This document shows, in pieces, positions 26,749 through 36,157 of a DNA stretch of 64,000 nucleotides. Source of the stretch: an uncultured Verrucomicrobia subdivision 3 bacterium (GTDB taxonomy: Bacteria; Verrucomicrobiota; Verrucomicrobiia; Limisphaerales; UBA11358); assembly GCA_903872345.1 (NCBI GenBank), contig CAIQKM010000068.1:81707-145706 (forward strand), given 5' to 3'. The first letter of the stretch is position 1. Every line of letters begins with the position of its first letter. Made by a program: the position numbers and the translations under genes. Under the pieces are notes generated by a model. That model was not told the origin of the DNA and made no database searches. It saw only the letters and a list, made by a program, of their open reading frames with translations.

Positions 26749-27999
26749 TCATTCATAGCGCAGGGCCTCAATCGGATTGAGCGCGGCCGCCTTGTGGGCC
26801 GGATACAGCCCGAAGAAAACGCCGATCACCGTGCTGACACCGAAAGCCAGAATGATGGATCCGGTCGAAACGACCGCGTGAAAATCGGCGACGACGCCAA
26901 CCAGTTGCGCCGCCCCGACACCGCTGAGCACCCCAATCAGCCCGCCCAACAGGCTGAGCGTGACCGCCTCGATCAAAAATTGCAGCCGGATGTCGCCCGG
27001 TTGCGCCCCCACGGCAATGCGGATGCCGATCTCCCGCGTCCGCTCGGTCACGCTCACCAGCATGATGTTCATGATGCCAATGCCGCCAACCAGCAGGGAA
27101 ATGCCCGCCACCGCCCCCAGCAGCAGCGTGATGATCCGGGAAACCGAATTCACGGTGTCGGCAATTTCCTTTTGATTGAAGATGTTGAAGTCATCGTCCT
27201 GGCCGGCGGTCAGCCGATGCCGCTGGCGGAGCAGGCTGGTCAGTTGCTGTTGCGCCGCCTCCATCCGCCCGGCGCTGATGATCTGGAGGTTCACCGAGCG
27301 CAGGTACTTGTCGCCGGTAATCCGTTTCATCGCCGTGGTATAGGGAATGATGATGCGGTCGTCCTGATTCTGGCCGCCCATGCCCGCCCCCTTGCTCTCC
27401 AGCAGACCGATGATGACAAACGGGATGTTCTTGATCCGCACACTCTGGCCCACCGGATTCAGCGGGCCGAACAATTCATTCGCCGTCTTGGACCCGATCA
27501 CCGCCACCTTGACCGCGCCGCGCGTGTCCCGCTCCGTGAACATGGAACCGGCCGACAGTTTCCAGTCCCTGATTTTCAAATAATCGGGCGACTCGCCCAC
27601 AATGCTCGTGGACCAGTTCCGCCCGTTGGCAATGGCCTGGGCGGTCGTGGAAATTTCCGGACTCATCGCCACCACGTCCGTCACCTCGCGGGCAATCGCG
27701 GCCGCATCCGCCAGCGTGATCGTGCTGGCGCTGCCCAGACCGGAGTTCACGCCGCCGGAATGTTTGCTACCGGCAAACACCGTCAGCAGGTTCTGGCCCA
27801 GCGCGGAAATCTGACTCGTAATCCGCGCCTGCGCGCCGTTCCCCACGGCCACCATGGCCACCACCGAGGCCACGCCAATGATGATGCCCAGCGCCGTGAG
27901 GCTGGAACGCAGCTTGTTGCGCCGCAAGGCGCGCAAGGCAATCAGGGCCGTCTGGCCCGACCGGACGAAGATAATTTGAATCAAGGCAAACATAAGCAT
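26749..27999 (-). CDS. ABC transporter permease, MacB membrane-subunit type
   Basis: This 416-residue inner-membrane protein has one helix after ALRALRRNKLRSSLTALGII, a large periplasmic MacB-type domain, and three C-terminal helices (FtsX-like domain with GGIGIMNIMLVSVTERTREI). It ends AAALNPIEALRYE, the typical tail of the family. It lacks the ATPase domain, which is the separate gene upstream. The start codon overlaps the ATPase stop (TGATG), so the two are translationally coupled. Together with the adaptor and TolC-like genes it forms a MacAB-TolC-type pump that would export a peptide, lipid or antibiotic. The substrate cannot be read from sequence. Confidence 0.93.
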   Translation of the reverse strand: MLMFALIQIIFVRSGQTALIALRALRRNKLRSSLTALGIIIGVASVVAMVAVGNGAQARITSQISALGQNLLTVFAGSKHSGGVNSGLGSASTITLADAAAIAREVTDVVAMSPEISTTAQAIANGRNWSTSIVGESPDYLKIRDWKLSAGSMFTERDTRGAVKVAVIGSKTANELFGPLNPVGQSVRIKNIPFVIIGLLESKGAGMGGQNQDDRIIIPYTTAMKRITGDKYLRSVNLQIISAGRMEAAQQQLTSLLRQRHRLTAGQDDDFNIFNQKEIADTVNSVSRIITLLLGAVAGISLLVGGIGIMNIMLVSVTERTREIGIRIAVGAQPGDIRLQFLIEAVTLSLLGGLIGVLSGVGAAQLVGVVADFHAVVSTGSIILAFGVSTVIGVFFGLYPAHKAAALNPIEALRYE

Positions 28000-28760
28000 C
28001 AGCCCAAACGGGCGGTTTGTTCGGCGTCATTGAGCGTGGCCAGTTCCTGCCGGGCGGTGCGCCGGTTACCGTTCAGCGTGTCACTGATCACCTGGCCGTC
28101 CCGCATCACCACGATGCGTTTGCAATACGCGGCCACATCCAGTTCGTGCGTGACCATTACGATGGTGATGCCCGCCTCGTTCAATTCCTGAAACAGGCCC
28201 ATGATTTCGATGCTGGTGCGCGTATCGAGATTGCCGGTCGGTTCGTCGGCCAGCACCAGTTCGGGACGGTTCACCAGCGCCCGCGCAATGGCCACCCGCT
28301 GCTGCTGACCGCCGGACAACTGGCTGGGATGATGCCCGCCCCGGCTGCCCAGCCCGACTTTCACCAAGGCTTCCGTGGCGCGTTGCCGCCGTTCGCGCAG
28401 GTTCACCAGCGGCTGGGTGTAAAACAGCGGCAATTCCACGTTGTCCAAGGCCGAGGTGCGGGACAGCAGATTGAAACTCTGAAACACAAACCCCAGCTTT
28501 TTATTCCGCAGCTTCGCCAGCTCCCGGCGGTCCAGACCGGCCACCGCCACGCCATCCAACCGGTAACTGCCGCCGGAGGGCTGATCCAGGCAACCGAGCG
28601 TATTCATGAGGGTGGACTTGCCCGAACCGCTCGCGCCCATGACGGCCACGAATTCGCCGCGCTGGATGTCCAGCGTCACGCCCCGGACCGCCTTCACTTC
28701 CACCTCGCCGGTCTGGTAGGTTTTCACCAGTTCGCGGAGTTCGATGACAGGAGTGTTCAT
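27999..28760 (-). CDS. ABC transporter ATPase, MacB/LolD type
   Basis: This 253-residue cytoplasmic ATPase powers the MacB-type permease. Walker A is GASGSGKST, the Q-loop lies in FVFQSFNLL, the signature is [16 protein letters not shown], and Walker B with its catalytic Glu is [12 protein letters not shown], followed by the H-loop in [12 protein letters not shown] 28760 is preferred because a GAGG ribosome-binding sequence precedes it; a longer upstream frame merely translates the end of the adaptor gene region. It starts seven bases after the adaptor gene and overlaps the permease gene by one base. Confidence 0.95.
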   Translation of the reverse strand: MNTPVIELRELVKTYQTGEVEVKAVRGVTLDIQRGEFVAVMGASGSGKSTLMNTLGCLDQPSGGSYRLDGVAVAGLDRRELAKLRNKKLGFVFQSFNLLSRTSALDNVELPLFYTQPLVNLRERRQRATEALVKVGLGSRGGHHPSQLSGGQQQRVAIARALVNRPELVLADEPTGNLDTRTSIEIMGLFQELNEAGITIVMVTHELDVAAYCKRIVVMRDGQVISDTLNGNRRTARQELATLNDAEQTARLG

Positions 28761-28767
28761 AATATCC

Positions 28768-29943
28768 TCACGGGCTGGCCGGCGGCGGACCGCCAAAGCC
28801 GCCGCTCTTGGTTTCTCCGGCAAGGTTCAGCGTCACCACCGGCGTGGTTTCGCCCAGCCCGTCCAAAATCTCCGTGTTCACCCCGTCCGTGATGCCCGCC
28901 TTCACCACCAGCGGCTTGAGCTTCTGGCCATCGGCACCGGTGGTGTAAACCAGCCGCTGATTCCGCTCCAGACGGGCCGGCGGGGCGCCCTCGTAAACCG
29001 CCTTGTCGGGCGGGGTATAACGCAGGGCCGTATTGGGAATCTTCAGGGCGTTGGTGCGTTCCGCCACCATGATGGACACATCGGCCGTCATGCCGGGAAA
29101 CAGCTTTTGCTCCGGATTATCCACGGAAATGATGGTCTGGTACGTCACCACATTTTGCGTGGTGGTCGGCGCTTTGCGCACCTGGGTCACCGCGCCGTGA
29201 AACACGTCGTCCGGAAAGGCATCCACCGTAAAATCCACCGCCTGCCCCTCGCGCACCTGGCCGATGTCCGCCTCGGAAACATCCGCCTTGATGTTCATCT
29301 TGGTGATGTCCTGCGCAATGGTGAACAAAATCGGCGTGGTCATGGCCGCCGCCAGCGTCTGCCCCAGATCCACGTCCCGGGCGATGACAATGCCATCCAC
29401 CGGCGCGGTGATTTTGCAGTAACCCAGATTCGCCTGCGCGCTTTCCAACGCGGCTTCCTTGATTGTCACCGCCGCCTCCGCCTGCGCCAGTTCCGCCGTG
29501 GCCTGGTCCAGATCCAGTTGGGAGGCCGCCTTGAGCGGCACCAGGATTTTCTTCCGCTCCAGATTCTGATGCTTCAGCGTCACCTCCGCCCGGGCGCTGG
29601 CCAGATCGCCTTCGGCCTGCCGCAACGCCGCCTGGTAAACCGTCGGGTCAATCTCGGCCACCAACGCGCCCTTTTTCACCGGGGAATTGAAATCCGCGTA
29701 CAGCGCGGAAATTTTACCGGACACCTGACTGCCCACATCCACGCTGACCACGGCGCTCAACGTGCCGCTGGCCGTGGTGCGCTCGACAATCGTTCCCCGG
29801 GAGGCCGGCACCGTTTCGTAACGGGCCACGCTGCCGGACGGTTTGCAGCCGGCCAGCAGACCAAGGCCCGCCACTAGCGCCAGACAGGTGGCCCGGTCCC
29901 GTTGATACCAGAATTTTTGCTCGTATTTGAATTCAGTTTTCAT
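28768..29943 (-). CDS. Periplasmic adaptor (membrane-fusion) protein, MacA-like
   Basis: This 391-residue protein bridges the inner-membrane pump and the outer-membrane channel. The N-terminus has a signal with a lipobox (LLAGCKPS, Cys33), so it is probably lipid-anchored. A barrel/lipoyl half (GSQVSGKISALYADFNSPVK), a long alpha-helical hairpin (about residues 105-190, rich in Ala, Glu and Gln), the second lipoyl half (LGYCKITAPVDGIVIARDVD) and beta-barrel domains follow in the usual order. The C-terminus is glycine- and proline-rich (GGFGGPPPASP). It lies between the TolC-like gene and the ATPase gene in one operon. Confidence 0.93.
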   Translation of the reverse strand: MKTEFKYEQKFWYQRDRATCLALVAGLGLLAGCKPSGSVARYETVPASRGTIVERTTASGTLSAVVSVDVGSQVSGKISALYADFNSPVKKGALVAEIDPTVYQAALRQAEGDLASARAEVTLKHQNLERKKILVPLKAASQLDLDQATAELAQAEAAVTIKEAALESAQANLGYCKITAPVDGIVIARDVDLGQTLAAAMTTPILFTIAQDITKMNIKADVSEADIGQVREGQAVDFTVDAFPDDVFHGAVTQVRKAPTTTQNVVTYQTIISVDNPEQKLFPGMTADVSIMVAERTNALKIPNTALRYTPPDKAVYEGAPPARLERNQRLVYTTGADGQKLKPLVVKAGITDGVNTEILDGLGETTPVVTLNLAGETKSGGFGGPPPASP

Positions 29944-29955
29944 GACATGTGATGG

Positions 29956-31338
29956 TTATTTCCAGCCGCCGCCCAGCGCCTTATAGAGTGAAATCCGGCT
30001 GGCCAGCTCGTTGAATTGCGCCTGCAGCAACCCCTGCCGGGCCGCGTAAAGATCCTGCTGCGCAGTGAGTGTATTCAGATAAGTGTCATCGCCCTGCCGA
30101 TAGCGCGTGCTGGCCAGGTCATAACGTCCCTGCTGGGCCGCCACCAAAACCGCCTCCTGCTCCGTCTGCCGCGCATAGCTGGCCGTATCCACCAGGGCGT
30201 CGGACACTTCGCGAAAGGCGGTTTGAATGGCCTTTTGATAGTTGGCCACCTCAATCCGCCGGCTCACTTTGGCGGCATCCAAATCGGCCAGATTCTGGCC
30301 GCCGGTGAAAATCGGCACGGTGATCTGCGGCGAAAAACTCCACACCCCGGTGCCCCCGCCAAACAATTGGGACAGTTGCGAACTGGTCGTGCCCACCGAA
30401 GCCGTCAGCGAAAGCGACGGGAAGAACGCCGCCCGCGCCGCGCCAATGTCGGCATTGGCCGCCTTGAGCGTATGCTCCGCCTCCAGAATATCCGGCCGCC
30501 GTTCCAGCAACTCGGACGGCAGCCCCGCCGGCAGATCCGCCAGCAGGCCGCTGTCCGACAACGGCCGGGCCGCCGGCAAATCCGCCGGCAACGGTCCGCC
30601 AATCAGCAGGGTGAGATCGTTCACCGCTTCCGCCTGCTGCCGTTGATAGGTGAGCACATTGATTTTTGCCGTCGCCACCTGCGCCTGGGCCTCGCGCAAA
30701 TCCAGTTCGCTGCTGGCTCCGGCATCAAACATCGCCTGGTTGAGGTTGCAAGATTCCTGCACGGTCTGTAGCGTCGATTGCGCCAGTTGAATCTGCTCCT
30801 CCACTTCACGCAGAGTGAAATATTCCGTGGCCACTGCCGCCACCAGCGTTACTTGGGCGCTGCGCCGGGCCGCGTCGGTGGCAAAATACTTTTCCAATGC
30901 CTGCCGGTTCAGACTGCGCACCCGCCCCCAGAAATCCACCTCGTAAGCCACCGTGCCCAAACTTGCATTCCATTGCTCGGCCGTAACTCCGTCGGCATGG
31001 GAACGAGTGTAGCTGGCGCTGCCGTTCACCGTGGGCAACGAGGCCGACCGGGTAATGCGATATTGGGCCCGGCTCTGTTCCACATTGAGCACCGCCACCC
31101 GCAAATCCAGATTGTTCGTCAGCGCCAGTTCCACCAGTTTTCTCAGACGCTCATCGGTGAACACCTCCGACCAGCCCAGACTCGCCGCCGAGGGCGCGTT
31201 GGTGCCGGTGGCGGCAACGTAACTCCCCGCCACCGGGGCTGCCGGACGCTCATACTGCGGCATCATCGTGCAGCCGGCCGTCAGCAGCGCCGCCGTGAGC
31301 ATTGAAATGTTTAAGCGTAATGCGCAATTGATTCGCAT
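29956..31338 (-). CDS. Outer-membrane efflux lipoprotein, TolC/NodT family
   Basis: This 460-residue outer-membrane channel subunit has a lipoprotein signal (MLTAALLTAGCTMM, lipid-carrying Cys23). Two repeats of the outer-membrane efflux domain are present: one starting near LGWSEVFTDERLRKLVELAL and one near RRPDILEAEHTLKAANADIG, a motif typical of NodT-type proteins. It ends QFNELASRISLYKALGGGWK. ATG 31338 is preferred over the GTG five codons upstream. The adaptor gene follows after 12 bases, so pump, adaptor and channel are made together. Confidence 0.93.
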   Translation of the reverse strand: MRINCALRLNISMLTAALLTAGCTMMPQYERPAAPVAGSYVAATGTNAPSAASLGWSEVFTDERLRKLVELALTNNLDLRVAVLNVEQSRAQYRITRSASLPTVNGSASYTRSHADGVTAEQWNASLGTVAYEVDFWGRVRSLNRQALEKYFATDAARRSAQVTLVAAVATEYFTLREVEEQIQLAQSTLQTVQESCNLNQAMFDAGASSELDLREAQAQVATAKINVLTYQRQQAEAVNDLTLLIGGPLPADLPAARPLSDSGLLADLPAGLPSELLERRPDILEAEHTLKAANADIGAARAAFFPSLSLTASVGTTSSQLSQLFGGGTGVWSFSPQITVPIFTGGQNLADLDAAKVSRRIEVANYQKAIQTAFREVSDALVDTASYARQTEQEAVLVAAQQGRYDLASTRYRQGDDTYLNTLTAQQDLYAARQGLLQAQFNELASRISLYKALGGGWK

Positions 31339-31454
31339 GACCGGAGTATGCACCGGTTCGCGATTTGCCGGCGGGACTTTGGGATGAGCGGCGAAGCCGG
31401 TGAGATGAAACCCAAAAAACGGAGGATGAAACCCCGGCCGGCGCCGGCGGCAAA

Positions 31455-32213
31455 TCAGCGAAATTCCAACTTTTCCTGAATTTCGCGGAGGCTCCGGGTC
31501 GTCGGAATGGCCCGGCCATCCTTCAGAATGACCACGCTTTCGCCTTTGAACATGGGCTGCAATTCCCGCACCCGCTCAAGATTCACGATGGCGGCGCGGC
31601 TGATGCGCATAAATTGTTTCGCCGGCAATTTGCCTTCCAGACTTGTCAGCGTTTCCCGCAACACATGACTGTCTTTGCCCACATGCACCACCACATAATT
31701 CCCGGCCGACTCAATGGAATCCACGTCGTCAATGGCCACAAACACCACCTTGTCATCGGTCTTGATGGCCAGCCGGGTGAGCTGGGTGGCCGGCGCCGAA
31801 CCGCCCAGCAGGTCCAGCAAACCGCGCGCCGCGGTGCCAGCCTGCCGTTCGGCCAGCAGGGTGCGGGCGCGCTGCACCGCCTCCTTGAACCGCGCGGGCT
31901 TGAACGGCTTTAACAGATAGTCCAGCGCGTGCGCATCGAAGGCGCGCACCGCATGCTGGTCGTAAGCGGTCGTAAAAATGACAATCGGCAGTTGCTCCGG
32001 CGGCAGTTGCCGCAACAGCTCAAAGCCATCCATGCCGGGCATCTGCACATCCAGAAAAAGCAGGTCCGGCGACTGCCGATTGATCTGTTCCAAGGCCTCC
32101 GTCCCGCTGCCACACTCGCCGGCAATTTCAATTTCCGGTTCGTCCCGCAACAAATGCCGGATGCGTTCCCGGGCGAGCGGTTCGTCATCCACAATGAGCG
32201 CGCGAATTTTCAT
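31455..32213 (-). CDS. LytTR-family response regulator
   Basis: This 252-residue two-component regulator has an N-terminal receiver domain (IVDDEPLARERIR; phospho-acceptor Asp55 in LLFLDVQMPG; switch Lys in YLLKPFKP) and a C-terminal LytTR DNA-binding domain (ISRAAIVNLERVRELQPM) from about residue 145. Its ATG overlaps the histidine kinase stop codon by four bases (ATGA). The efflux operon starts about 117 bases downstream on the same strand, so control of that pump, or of the whole transcript, is likely. Confidence 0.93.
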   Translation of the reverse strand: MKIRALIVDDEPLARERIRHLLRDEPEIEIAGECGSGTEALEQINRQSPDLLFLDVQMPGMDGFELLRQLPPEQLPIVIFTTAYDQHAVRAFDAHALDYLLKPFKPARFKEAVQRARTLLAERQAGTAARGLLDLLGGSAPATQLTRLAIKTDDKVVFVAIDDVDSIESAGNYVVVHVGKDSHVLRETLTSLEGKLPAKQFMRISRAAIVNLERVRELQPMFKGESVVILKDGRAIPTTRSLREIQEKLEFR

Positions 32214-33358
32214 GCGATGGGCCGCCGGACCGGGGCCGGACGAAAGGGAATGGTGATGGTTACCGTCCAGCCGCCCATATCACCGGGGCCGGCCGCCAGT
32301 GATTGGCCGGAGCCATAAAGCTGCTGCAGCCGCGCCTGGGTGTTGGCCAGACCGATGCCCGAACGGGCCGGCTTGTTTTCAGCCCGCACCGCCGTATCCG
32401 CCGGTGCCGTTTTGCCGCCATTGTCACTGACTGACAGCACCAGTTTGCCGTCCGCCTGCCGCGCCAAAATTGCAATCGTCCCCGCGTCAGAACGCGACTC
32501 CACCCCGTGCCGGATGGCATTTTCCACGATGGGTTGCAATATCAGCGTTGGCACCGCCGCGCCCAGCGATTCCGAAGCGATGTTCTGTTCCACCCGCAGC
32601 CGTGCGCCAAAACGCCGCTGTTCAATGGCCAGATAACGCTGCAACAAATCCAGTTCCCGCGCCAGGGAAACCTCCTGCTCATCCGAACTCTCCAGCGAGG
32701 CGCGAAACAGTTCGCTCAGGTCGGTGATCATGTCGTCCGCCGTTTCCGGACTCGTATGCACCAGCGAAGAAATCGCGTTGAGCGTGTTGAAAAGAAAATG
32801 CGGGTTGATTTGCATCCGCAACGCCTGCAGCTTGGCCCGGGCGAGATGCGCCTCCAGTTCGATGGCCTGCCGCTCGCGTTCCTGCGAGCGACGGAAATGG
32901 GCAAACGCCAGGCAGCCGCTCAGCGTGGCCAGAAAAATGATGATGTCCGGCACGGCCCGGAAGCCGGGGGAACCCGGCTCGTGCCGCGCCTCGGCGGCGT
33001 CACCGGCCCGGGGCTGGGGTGGCTCCGGCATCGGCAGAAAAGTCCGGTACGCCACCTGGCTGAGCAGCACAACCAGCGCGCACGTTGCCACATGAATCCC
33101 GGCCTGGGCGGCGAACCGGGATCGTTCCAGGGGAAACCGCAGGGAAAGCCAGACTATCACCGGCAGAAAAACAATCCAAAGCACCCAGAATGAACCCGCC
33201 CGCCACAGCGCCACCCGCCAGGATTCCGAATCCACAATCACCCCTTGCACCGCGAGCATGCTCACCAGCCCCAGCCACAAAACCAGCGCGATCCACAGCG
33301 GCGTGAACCGGTGTTTTCTTGCGCCAATGCCCGCGGGAGTCATCAAGGATTTCAGCAT
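32210..33358 (-). CDS. Sensor histidine kinase, LytS/YehU-like (His_kinase family)
   Basis: This 382-residue membrane kinase has about four hydrophobic segments in its first 150 residues, then a helical linker and the motif MQINPHFLFNTLNAISSLV with the phosphorylated His187. The ATPase domain follows with the N-box ILQPIVENAIRHGVE and the glycine motif SGIGLANTQARLQQLYG. The ATG at 33358 gives a sensible first membrane helix. An earlier TTG in frame is less likely. It signals to the LytTR regulator with which it overlaps. No extracellular sensing domain is large enough to name a ligand. Confidence 0.92.
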   Translation of the reverse strand: MLKSLMTPAGIGARKHRFTPLWIALVLWLGLVSMLAVQGVIVDSESWRVALWRAGSFWVLWIVFLPVIVWLSLRFPLERSRFAAQAGIHVATCALVVLLSQVAYRTFLPMPEPPQPRAGDAAEARHEPGSPGFRAVPDIIIFLATLSGCLAFAHFRRSQERERQAIELEAHLARAKLQALRMQINPHFLFNTLNAISSLVHTSPETADDMITDLSELFRASLESSDEQEVSLARELDLLQRYLAIEQRRFGARLRVEQNIASESLGAAVPTLILQPIVENAIRHGVESRSDAGTIAILARQADGKLVLSVSDNGGKTAPADTAVRAENKPARSGIGLANTQARLQQLYGSGQSLAAGPGDMGGWTVTITIPFRPAPVRRPIA

Positions 33359-33550
33359 AACCTGCCCCGGAACAACATTCAAACGATCAAATGTATCCGA
33401 AATTCACCGGCCCAAAACCGGGGGTGTCGGCCAGATTAAACCACCCGTGAAGGGTGCGCCGCATCATTGGGATGATTTCCAACAAACCCGGGATGAACTG
33501 CGTTTCCGCCGGGATGAATCACCCGGCAGACTTTCATCGCCATCGTCAGC

Positions 33551-35932
33551 TCAAGGCAGACAGCTCGTCTCCAAAAACTTTTGGTACGTGCTGCGCAGTC
33601 CCACCACGTCGTTGTGCACCATGTCGGTATGGATAAACACCAGCCGGTTCGAGCGCAGGATTTCCGGCGTCATCGCCGCATCTTCGCCCGCCCAGTAACC
33701 GGTGCCCGCTGTCTTCAAGGAACCCATCAGCTTTTCGGTTTCCTCCTTGGTGCCGCCGTGATCGGTGTAGATGTCCAGCAACCGGCCGTTATAGGTCTGC
33801 TGCCACGCTACAAAATAGGGCGTACTGCCATACAAGGCGTCAAACAGCCACACCTCCTTGATTTTGTCCGCCAGCCCGCCATGATCCAAAATCTCGCCCA
33901 TCACATGATACCCGCCGCTATGGCCGGAGATGATGATGTCGCCGATCTGAAACTGATTCGTCGCCAGCAACGGCGACAGGCGCAAGGCTCCGCCCACTTC
34001 CGCGATAAAGTTTTTAAACCCGTTCGTATCCTCCAGTTTTCCACCAAAGGAATCCGGCGCGTTGTATGGTCCTTCCGGCACCACCAGAATGGCATTCCGC
34101 CCGCACGCGGCAAATTGCTCGATCAACTTGTACTCCGGCAGGGTGCCGGCCACCGTGTGCATCCAACCGTGAAAGTGCACCACCAAATCCACCTTTTCTC
34201 CGGGCCGAAACGTCTTGGGAATGAAAATGGCCACCGTGCTGTTGTGGTAGTGATCCGCCGCCGAATAAAGTTGCCCATGATAGGTATGCCCCGCCGCCCG
34301 CGCCGGATGCGGAAAGGGCGCGCTCACCAGTTGCGTCATCACCAGTTGTCCCAGCGCCGCATACTGTGCCATCGGCAGACCATCGGAACGCCCGCCAAAC
34401 TTGGCCAGCATTACGGCGATCGCATCCAGCTCATCCCGGCCACTCAGGCCGGGCGGCGCAGCGTACCGGTTAAGCATCAGGCTGAACACCAGCTTTTCCC
34501 CGACCGCCGTAGTCACATAACCGGACAGCGAATTCACCCACCGCAACGTGCCGGTCTTGGCCCGGACATTTCCCTCTGCCGGCGTGCCCTTCATCCGGCG
34601 GCGCAACGTGCCATCCACTCCCGCAATCGGCAACGCGTTTAGGTAATTGCTCCCCTCCCGATGCGTCGCCATGAATTTCAGCAACGCCACCGTCAGTTCG
34701 GCCGAAGTCAGATTGTTGCGCGATAACCCGGAACCTTCCTCAAAATGAACCTCGCCCGCCGGCAGACCATTGGTCCTCAGAAAATGTTGCAAGGCGGCCA
34801 CGGCCAGATCTTCCGAGGTGGTCCACGGAACCGTGTCGGCCGACCGGAGTGATTCCCCCGTGTGCTCAAAAATCAAATCCGTCTCCAGATTTTGGGATGG
34901 CTTCATGAAATCATGCACCAGGTCGCGCAACGGTGGCGACAGCACTTCCCCCAGTTTGATTCCGCCGGTCGGGCCCGCCGCCGGCCAGGTGATGTCCCGC
35001 GCGCCGCCTCCGACCGCAATCCCCTGCCGGATCAACGCCGCCTTCAACGCCGTCGCAAACCACCGCGCCGGCCTTGGCACCGCCACGTCCAGCACCTCCG
35101 GTTCACCGCCCGCCGGCAACACGCCCAGCAGATGAACCGTCTCGCTGTCCGGCAAATGATGGGTTTCCAGATGCCGTGCCGCGCCATTCGTCAGCGTGAC
35201 GGTCTGATTGTCAAACACCAGACCAGTGCCGGGTTCCAGTATGGTCACCTTGCATTTGTCCCCCGGCATCGCCCCCGGCGTCACGCGCACTTGGGTGTAA
35301 TTATCTTCCAGTGTCAGCGCCGAAATCTCCGCCCCTTCGGAATCATCTCCATCCGCCACGGTCCAGCCCGAGCCCGCCGGCGAACTGTGCAAGAAAGTCG
35401 CGTCCCCAATCACCGCCCCCGTCACCTGCCGCACTCCGGCCTTTTTCAGCACCGCCACAAAGGGATCAAACAGTCCCCAGAAATTGGTTCCCATCCGCCG
35501 CATATTCCAGCTCGGATCGGCCCGGCCGGACACGATCAAATCTCCCGCCACCACCCCATTCGCATCCGGCGCCGCCGTCACGAACACCGGCGTGGCGATG
35601 CGATAATCCCCGCCCCACCGGTCCAGCGCCAGCGCGCCCGTGTAGAGTTTACTGTTGGAAGCCGGGCTCATCAGCCGGTCGGGATGATCTTCAAACAGGG
35701 TCGCCCCCGTATCCAAGGAAACAATTTTGACACCCCACAACGCGCCGCCAAAACGCGGCTGCTCCAGGCGGGCGGCGATGGCGGTGCGCAGGCCGGCCGG
35801 ACTGCCGGCGGCGGCATCCTGTCCGTGCACCACCCCGGTCTGACCACAGGCCAGCCCGGCCAATAAAATCATGGCGAGGCGGCAAAAAAAATGAGCCCGC
35901 TGATGTTGCGGACGGCTAATGTTCCCCTTCAT
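33551..35932 (-). CDS. D-alanyl-D-alanine carboxypeptidase (PBP4 type) fused to an alpha/beta-hydrolase-like domain
   Basis: This 793-residue periplasmic protein has a signal (LAMILLAGLACGQTGVVHGQ). Residues about 45-540 are a PBP4/DacB-type DD-peptidase with S92-x-x-K95 in SPASNSKLYT, the SxN motif in GSGLSRNNLT and the KTG motif in VRAKTGTLRWV; the usual PBP4 insertion domain is present. From about residue 565 a second domain begins, with VDLVVHFHGWMHTV, ILVVPEGPYNAPD and a nucleophile elbow SGHSGGYH (Ser672), typical of alpha/beta hydrolases or esterases. A normal PBP4 ends near the first domain. The second may remove O-acetyl or other esters from peptidoglycan or a glycan, but this is inference. 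Confidence 0.85.
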   Translation of the reverse strand: MKGNISRPQHQRAHFFCRLAMILLAGLACGQTGVVHGQDAAAGSPAGLRTAIAARLEQPRFGGALWGVKIVSLDTGATLFEDHPDRLMSPASNSKLYTGALALDRWGGDYRIATPVFVTAAPDANGVVAGDLIVSGRADPSWNMRRMGTNFWGLFDPFVAVLKKAGVRQVTGAVIGDATFLHSSPAGSGWTVADGDDSEGAEISALTLEDNYTQVRVTPGAMPGDKCKVTILEPGTGLVFDNQTVTLTNGAARHLETHHLPDSETVHLLGVLPAGGEPEVLDVAVPRPARWFATALKAALIRQGIAVGGGARDITWPAAGPTGGIKLGEVLSPPLRDLVHDFMKPSQNLETDLIFEHTGESLRSADTVPWTTSEDLAVAALQHFLRTNGLPAGEVHFEEGSGLSRNNLTSAELTVALLKFMATHREGSNYLNALPIAGVDGTLRRRMKGTPAEGNVRAKTGTLRWVNSLSGYVTTAVGEKLVFSLMLNRYAAPPGLSGRDELDAIAVMLAKFGGRSDGLPMAQYAALGQLVMTQLVSAPFPHPARAAGHTYHGQLYSAADHYHNSTVAIFIPKTFRPGEKVDLVVHFHGWMHTVAGTLPEYKLIEQFAACGRNAILVVPEGPYNAPDSFGGKLEDTNGFKNFIAEVGGALRLSPLLATNQFQIGDIIISGHSGGYHVMGEILDHGGLADKIKEVWLFDALYGSTPYFVAWQQTYNGRLLDIYTDHGGTKEETEKLMGSLKTAGTGYWAGEDAAMTPEILRSNRLVFIHTDMVHNDVVGLRSTYQKFLETSCLP

Positions 35933-36157
35933 GCGGAGGAATCTAATCGCTCCGGGCGGCGGCTGGCAAACCGAATCAGTCGTGAACGCAATTCATTTTA
36001 CCATTCAAGTTTTTATCCGCCAGTCACCCATCTGTGGTAATTGACAGTCCCCGCCGCTGTGATAGCGTGACGACTGTGACCGGAAAACTTGCTGCCGGGC
36101 CCCCAACCCCGGAGGCCGTCATCTTTTTCCGCGAAGTCGCATATTAAGGAATAAATT

